64,000 nt of DNA from a virus. Both the position numbers and the translations under genes were made by a program. Of the stretch, positions 60,773 through 64,000 are shown piece by piece; the stretch's first letter is position 1, and every line of letters begins with the position of its first letter. The stretch lies in IMG/VR virus record IMGVR_UViG_3300046522_000512, positions 20,791 through 84,790 of that record; one strand, written 5' to 3'. The notes beneath the pieces were generated by a model. That model did not search any database. It saw only the letters and a list, made by a program, of their open reading frames with translations, and was not told the DNA's origin.

Positions 60773-61280
60773 CGGTACCAGCCTCCTCGGGTCCGGCGGC
60801 CGGCGGTGGGGTGAGCTGTGCCTCTCGGGCGCGGGTGATGGCGTCGAGGAGCGCGGCGGCCTCCGGGACGGGCACGCACTCGATCAGCACCTTCCCGGTC
60901 TCCTCCCCCAGCTCCAGCACCCATTCGGCGCCGGTGGTCTCGTCGTCGTAGTGGAACGTGCCGGGCTCTTCGTCGATCAGGGGGCCGTCGGCCTCCTCGA
61001 ACCAGGTCTCCCCCCACACTTCGTCAACCGCCGTGCACAGGACGGGCAGGGGGATGTCGCCGATCTCCACGGTGGCGCGCGCGTCGGTGTCGACACAGAT
61101 GCGGCCTGCGCCGAGGTCGCCCGGCTTGTCGATGGCCAGGGTCATGGGGCAGCAGTAGGGCGGGGTGGGGGACAGGTCGAGGCCGGGCAGAGCCGCACAC
61201 AGAGCGGTGTAGGCGGCGTCTTTCAGGTCGTCCCACAGGGACTGCCACTCATCGACTGCATCGGATACGTGGGGCTTCAC
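60762..61280 (-). CDS. Hypothetical acidic protein between TerS-like and HNH
   Basis: 172 residues from GTG (MKPHVSDAVDEWQSLWDDLK). DAAYTALCAALPGLDL, then a beta-rich region (ICVDTDARATVEIGDIPLPVLCTAVDEVWGETWFE), GAEWVLELGEETGKVLIECVPVPEAAALLDAITRA and a short tail. Acidic overall. No family recognised. Its position in the packaging block suggests a packaging or head-related accessory. Confidence 0.6.
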   Translation of the reverse strand: MKPHVSDAVDEWQSLWDDLKDAAYTALCAALPGLDLSPTPPYCCPMTLAIDKPGDLGAGRICVDTDARATVEIGDIPLPVLCTAVDEVWGETWFEEADGPLIDEEPGTFHYDDETTGAEWVLELGEETGKVLIECVPVPEAAALLDAITRAREAQLTPPPAAGPEEAGTAGR

Positions 61281-61506
61281 AGGCGGCTCTCTTCCGTCGC
61301 GGAGTGCCGGGCGAGCAGCAGGGGAGCAGCGCCCGGCGGGGGCGGGAGCAGATGAAGCCGGCTGAGTGTTCTTGCGTCGCGGCGTGAGGCCGCCTTGGCG
61401 GCCGAGGATCACCGAAATCGGGGGCGGTCCGCGGGGTGATCGGCAAGGGCAACCACAGAAGAGCTTCGGGTTGTTAGTTCTTCTTGGTTTGGTTCTTCTT
61501 GTTTAC

Positions 61507-61633
61507 ATGCGCTGTGGCGTATGAGGCCAAGTACGCCACAGCGCATGAGGCCAAGTGCGCTGTGGCGTACGAGGGTTTTCACCTGATGCGCTGGAGCGTA
61601 CGAGGAAACCCTCATGCGCTGGAGCGTACGAGG
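61507..61633. repeat. Array of five ATGCGCTGNGGCGTACGAGG-like units, one inverted
   Basis: Copies start near 61507, 61531 (inverted), 61555, 61586 and 61614; the last two are identical over 20 bp. A GAGGGTTT/AAACCCTC inverted repeat (61571-61578, 61606-61613) is superimposed. The array lies just after the stop of the terminase-small-like gene (61649), in a 368-bp gene-free stretch (61281-61648) whose other part shows no gene. Candidate packaging-initiation (pac/cos) binding site, or an iteron-type origin or partition site. Confidence 0.7.
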
Positions 61634-61648
61634 ATTAGAAACCGCAGG

Positions 61649-62638
61649 TCACAACGCATTCGCTGCGCGGGTCAGCACGGTGCGCAGCCATGTGCGGACA
61701 CGGCCCCTCGGCGGGCGGATGTCGACGACCCCACCGGCCTCTGTCGCGAGGACCGACAGCTTGTTCATGGCGACGACGAGATCCGCCCAGCCGACCGGCT
61801 TCGGAGCCACGGTCGCGATGATGGAGTCCTGCGAGATCTTCCCGGCCTCGATGGTGTTCTCGGCGATCCGGTCGCGGTCGAGCGGCTGGAACCGAGCGCC
61901 GGCGGGCAGCTTCGACAGGTCAAGGCGCACGCTGCCCGGGGTCGAGGCGACGATGGGCCCCCATGCCGCGTCCCACTGCTGCTCGAACCGCTCCGCGGCC
62001 GCGCGGGAGGAGATCCCGCCCCGGGCGAACCCCGGCCCCTCAAGGCTCTTGTGCTCGATGTCCGGCACGTCCTCGTGCTCGGTGCCCTCCGTCTTCTCCG
62101 CGGCCTTCACGCGCGTGTACAGCTCCGCACACCGCTGCTCATACTCGGTGCGCGCCGTGCCGAAGTAGGCGCGCGCCCCACGGGTCAGCCAGCGCTGCAG
62201 GGTCCGCCCGGTCACCCCGGCGGCCGCGGCCGCCGCCGTCCGGGTCTGCCCGGCGGCGAGCGCCTGGACGACGGTGTCCACATGCGAGGGGGTGAGCAGC
62301 GGGGGACGGCCCACAGCCTTCGGCGCGCCCACCGCGGCGGCGGCCTCCTCGGCGAGCGCCTGCTCTCGCCGCTCCTCGGCCTCCGTCACCGACTTCACCA
62401 GGCGCAGGCAGAGCCAGTCTTGTGAGGGCAGCGTGCCCTGTGCCAACCCGAGGTCACGCAGACGCCGCCCGATGGTGATCCAGCGCGCCACGAGGGAAGA
62501 GCTGACCCCGGCGGCGGCCGCGGCCTCCGCGCGGGTCTTGCCCTGCTCGACCGCACCCGCAATCAGCTTGATCATGTCGGCGGTGAGCAGCGTGGCGGGG
62601 CGGCCGCGGACGGGCAGAGGCTTCGGCGTCTCAGTCAT
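61649..62638 (-). CDS. Terminase small subunit-like DNA-binding protein with two HTH units
   Basis: 329 residues. HTH 1 at 33-55 (GKTRAEAAAAAGVSSSLVARWI) and HTH 2 at 128-150 (GQTRTAAAAAAGVTGRTLQRWL) are near-duplicates, each preceded by a GRP-containing basic lead (RGRPATLLTADM; GRPPLLTPSHV). The remainder is helical (EYEQRCAELYTRVKAAEK) with a beta-rich end. Such HTHs are typical of small terminase subunits, which recognise repeated packaging sites, and a repeat array lies immediately downstream. No Shine-Dalgarno; the ATG is placed as a leaderless start by a class-2 element. A transcription-type regulator is an alternative. Confidence 0.65.
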   Translation of the reverse strand: MTETPKPLPVRGRPATLLTADMIKLIAGAVEQGKTRAEAAAAAGVSSSLVARWITIGRRLRDLGLAQGTLPSQDWLCLRLVKSVTEAEERREQALAEEAAAAVGAPKAVGRPPLLTPSHVDTVVQALAAGQTRTAAAAAAGVTGRTLQRWLTRGARAYFGTARTEYEQRCAELYTRVKAAEKTEGTEHEDVPDIEHKSLEGPGFARGGISSRAAAERFEQQWDAAWGPIVASTPGSVRLDLSKLPAGARFQPLDRDRIAENTIEAGKISQDSIIATVAPKPVGWADLVVAMNKLSVLATEAGGVVDIRPPRGRVRTWLRTVLTRAANAL

Positions 62639-62639
62639 G

Positions 62640-62675
62640 GCGCGGACCGTAGGGAGCCGTCCCCCTTAGCGTCTC
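62640..62675 (-). promoter_or_regulatory. Class-2 phage promoter-like element before the TerS-like gene
   Basis: Minus strand GACGCTAAGG, then TACGGTCCGCG starting 17 bases after GACGC, and ATG 3 bases after the -10-like box. The -10-like half is identical to that of the 32575 gene. Confidence 0.65.
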
Positions 62676-62773
62676 GCCGTCAGGACCGGGCGACACAAGG
62701 GCGGGCGGGCCTCCATGGTGCGCGGCAGTCCGGGGCGCAGCAGAGCGCCCCGCAGCCGGCCCGGAGGCCTCGC

Positions 62774-63253
62774 ATGCCGCGGTTCAATCTCCGCCTTCCC
62801 TTCTCCATCTCCGTATCCCTGAAGCGCTGTACGCCGCCGCACCCCGTGCGCCTGGCCGCGGTGCTCGTCTTCTTCACGCTGGTGTGGCAGGCCGTCCTCC
62901 TCGGCCTGGAAGCCCTGTTCGGCGTCCACATCGGCGATACCCCGTTCAGTGAGCTCGTGCTCATCGCTGTCATCGCGGGCGTATGCGCGGCGATCTGCCG
63001 CGAGACCTGGTCGGCGTACCTCGCGTTCCTCACCTCCGGGTTCCTCTCCTCACAGCTCGCCCCGTGGGCCGGACTCCTGCCCGTCGCCGTGGTCGCCCTG
63101 CACCGCCTCAACGTGGCGCTACGAGGTCGCCGTGCACCGCTGGCGCCGCATGCGCACGGTTCCGTCGCTCTCGACGCGCGACAAGGTGCGGCTGTGCCTG
63201 CACGACGTGCAGCCGCAGCTGAGTTTCTGGCGGATCGCCCGGGAGCTCCGTGA
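62774..63253 (+). CDS. Membrane protein, probably frameshifted near 63.11 kb
   Basis: 159 residues as read, from ATG with CGGAGG 6 bases upstream. MPRFNLRLPFSISVSLKRCT, then three or four hydrophobic segments (LAAVLVFFTLVWQAVLLGLEALF; LVLIAVIAGVCAAICRETW; AYLAFLTSGFLSSQLAPWAGLLPVAVVAL). Up to about 63110 third positions are GC-rich; afterwards this frame loses that bias (RGRRAPLAPHAHG and on), while the +1 frame gains it. The real C-terminus is therefore probably the peptide of the overlapping frame. Confidence 0.6.
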   Translation: MPRFNLRLPFSISVSLKRCTPPHPVRLAAVLVFFTLVWQAVLLGLEALFGVHIGDTPFSELVLIAVIAGVCAAICRETWSAYLAFLTSGFLSSQLAPWAGLLPVAVVALHRLNVALRGRRAPLAPHAHGSVALDARQGAAVPARRAAAAEFLADRPGAP

Positions 63254-63287
63254 GCGGAACAACGGCCGCCGGAGACGGTCGTCCTGA
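63132..63287 (+). CDS. Overlapping frame with coding bias (C-terminus or separate small gene)
   Basis: 51 residues from GTG (MHRWRRMRTVPSLSTRDKVR then CLHDVQPQLSFWRIARELRERNN and a basic tail). Third positions are GC-rich throughout and the frame is open upstream to about 63114 (WRYEVAV), reaching the point where the membrane gene's bias is lost. GAGG lies 5 bases before the GTG. Either the frameshifted C-terminus of the membrane protein or a separate gene. Confidence 0.5.
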   Translation: MHRWRRMRTVPSLSTRDKVRLCLHDVQPQLSFWRIARELRERNNGRRRRSS

Positions 63288-63360
63288 TCGGGAAGCACGT
63301 GTACTACCGCTGACTGCAACGACGTTGCCGTGAAGGCGCCCGGCCGGCCAGACTGCACCA

Positions 63361-63474
63361 GACGCACGGCCCCGCGCGCCACTGGACGTGAGGCGGGGCG
63401 GCCACCGCTGCCGCCATGTACACCGCTTCCGGCGCCACCGAGGGGTTCGAATCCCCTGCGGGCAGCCGTGCGTC
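63361..63474 (+). ncRNA. tRNA-like structure with T-arm and closing stem
   Basis: AGGGG-TTCGAAT-CCCCT (63441-63457) is a perfect T-arm, followed by GCGGGCA like a tRNA acceptor 3' strand. No matching TGCCCGC 5' strand or anticodon arm lies upstream, so it is not a normal tRNA gene. Instead GACGCACGGC (63361-63370) pairs perfectly with GCCGTGCGTC (63465-63474), enclosing another hairpin (GCCCCGC...GCGGGGC). It may be a tRNA-like RNA, or the 3' end of a tRNA gene carried as an attachment-site core. Confidence 0.4.
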
Positions 63475-63504
63475 CTCTCCTCCCCGCGGCGTACCGTCGA
63501 ACGC

Positions 63505-63891
63505 GTGAGCGAGACGACCGAGCCCATCCCCGACGCCGTACAGGCCCGCCCGTGGCGCACCGAGGACGGGCGGCAGCCCACGGTGTGGACGTGGCCCCGG
63601 ACCGACCCCCCGGCCCTGTGGGTGCGCTCCGCCGGGCACTGGCGGCGCGCCACGGTCATGGCCAAGCAGGTATGGGCCGACGGGAGCGTGCGCTACCAGG
63701 TGGCCGTCGATCTGCTCGGCGACACGAAGGTGTCCGCACGCCTGTACCGGTGGCCTCAGCCCGGACTGCGCGCGGCGCACCGCAGCCGCTACGAGCCGAC
63801 CACGGGCGTCGACACGGCCCACGAGGGCGAGATGCCAAGCGCGCGGCCCCGCCCACACCGGCAGGGTGGCGGGGCCGCGGAGGTGACGTGA
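63505..63891 (+). CDS. Hypothetical protein, leaderless
   Basis: 128 residues from GTG (MSETTEPIPDAVQARPWRTE). Beta-rich: TVWTWPRTDPPALWVRSAGHWRRATVMAKQVWADGSVRYQVAVDLLGDTKVSARLYRWPQPGLR. TACCGT lies 7 bases before the GTG, so it may be leaderless. Upstream of the GTG the frame reads Arg-rich shadow and crosses the tRNA-like region. Its end overlaps the left arm of the second GTGACGTGACG inverted repeat. Unknown function; the sequence type is common in streptomycete genomes. Confidence 0.6.
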   Translation: MSETTEPIPDAVQARPWRTEDGRQPTVWTWPRTDPPALWVRSAGHWRRATVMAKQVWADGSVRYQVAVDLLGDTKVSARLYRWPQPGLRAAHRSRYEPTTGVDTAHEGEMPSARPRPHRQGGGAAEVT

Positions 63892-63925
63892 CGCGAATCC
63901 AGGGGCAGCGGCCGCGTCACGTCAC
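63883..63925. repeat. Second GTGACGTGACG inverted repeat
   Basis: GTGACGTGACGCG (63883-63895) and its exact complement (63913-63925). The first 12 bases of the arm match the copy at 45247-45300, 18.6 kb away. The left arm overlaps the 3' end of the gene at 63505-63891. Confidence 0.6.
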
Positions 63926-63975
63926 CAGCACGACTTTCAGTAGCGTCGGCGGCCGGTACGGATGCCACCGAAACT

Positions 63976-63993
63976 TTCACCCGAACGGGTGAA
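63976..63993. repeat. Short palindrome near the window end
   Basis: TTCACCCG-AA-CGGGTGAA is a perfect 8-bp inverted repeat with a 2-base centre. It could be an operator for a gene that begins beyond the window. Confidence 0.4.
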
Positions 63994-64000
63994 GTGTTGG

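Noticed and set aside
62676-62773. cos site between the TerS-like gene and the divergent membrane gene
   Set aside because: The region is GC-rich but shows no dyad or overhang-like signature I can support; the repeat array at 61.5 kb is the better packaging-site candidate.
1-64000. CRISPR arrays, rRNA genes, complete tRNA genes, full insertion sequences
   Set aside because: No regularly spaced identical repeats with unique spacers, no rRNA-like stretches, no full cloverleaf and no transposase gene were found.

Overview
High-GC actinobacterial DNA, most likely from a Streptomyces phage, prophage or phage-plasmid. Coding frames are dominated by G/C third positions, GTG starts are common, many genes appear leaderless, and the accessory genes are of streptomycete type. 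Most genes lie on the minus strand. The virion genes read right to left: a terminase-small-like DNA-binding protein (about 62.6 kb) beside an inverted/direct repeat array, an HNH nuclease (60.5 kb), the large terminase (55.9-57.7 kb), then far away a portal-MuF fusion (29.7-32.2 kb), a 24.4 kb giant reading frame (4.4-28.8 kb), a prohead protease fused to a 2H phosphoesterase (0.35-2.3 kb), and the N-terminus of the major capsid protein running off the left edge.

The giant frame is the standout. It could encode about 8,140 residues: an N-terminal RD-x-KGRF segment, an N6-adenine methylase-like domain, an SNF2-type (SF2) helicase, a UvrD-type (SF1) helicase, more than a dozen SH3/Tudor-like small barrels separated by Pro/Ala and acidic linkers, and a C-terminal region with a hydrophobic helix. 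This is the composition of the 'polyvalent' proteins of phages and conjugative elements, which are packaged or transferred with the DNA. Its place between portal and protease supports a virion role. A well-formed 108-residue gene sits inside it in another frame at 25.0-25.3 kb. There the giant frame looks like non-coding shadow, so the giant is either a genuine stop-loss fusion of two genes around a nested gene, or the result of two indels.

Region by region: 0-4.4 kb capsid, protease, a structural protein, a hidden 42-residue membrane protein and a toxin-antitoxin pair under GntR/DasR-like operators; 4.4-28.8 kb the giant frame; 28.9-33.3 kb a small membrane protein, tandem nuclease domains, portal-MuF and small membrane proteins; 33.4-38.6 kb cargo (methyltransferase, histidine-kinase-like ATPase, TPR regulator, GNAT acetyltransferase); 38.6-40.9 kb a tyrosine recombinase operon; 41.1-48.4 kb a plus-strand block with a DUF262/ParB-like protein, zinc-ribbon proteins, a RusA-like resolvase, an FtsK/TraB-type DNA translocase behind a possible leader peptide, a Spd-like membrane protein and a lipoprotein; 48.4-55.9 kb mostly unknown small genes, a tyrosine-recombinase-like protein without a recognisable nucleophile and a MITE-like inverted-repeat element; 55.9-62.7 kb packaging genes; 62.7-64 kb a membrane gene with a probable frameshift and a tRNA-like structure.

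Two recurring promoter-like elements tie the minus-strand genes together. One (GACGC-TAA, 17 bp, YAYGGTSCGC) precedes the terminase genes, HNH, giant, protease, capsid and a membrane gene, in several cases placing the start codon at or next to the transcript start. The other (TGTAAC, 17 bp, CGTCTA) resembles ECF-sigma promoters and precedes four operons of unknown function. No sigma factor is encoded here, so the polymerase specificity must come from the host or from another part of the element.
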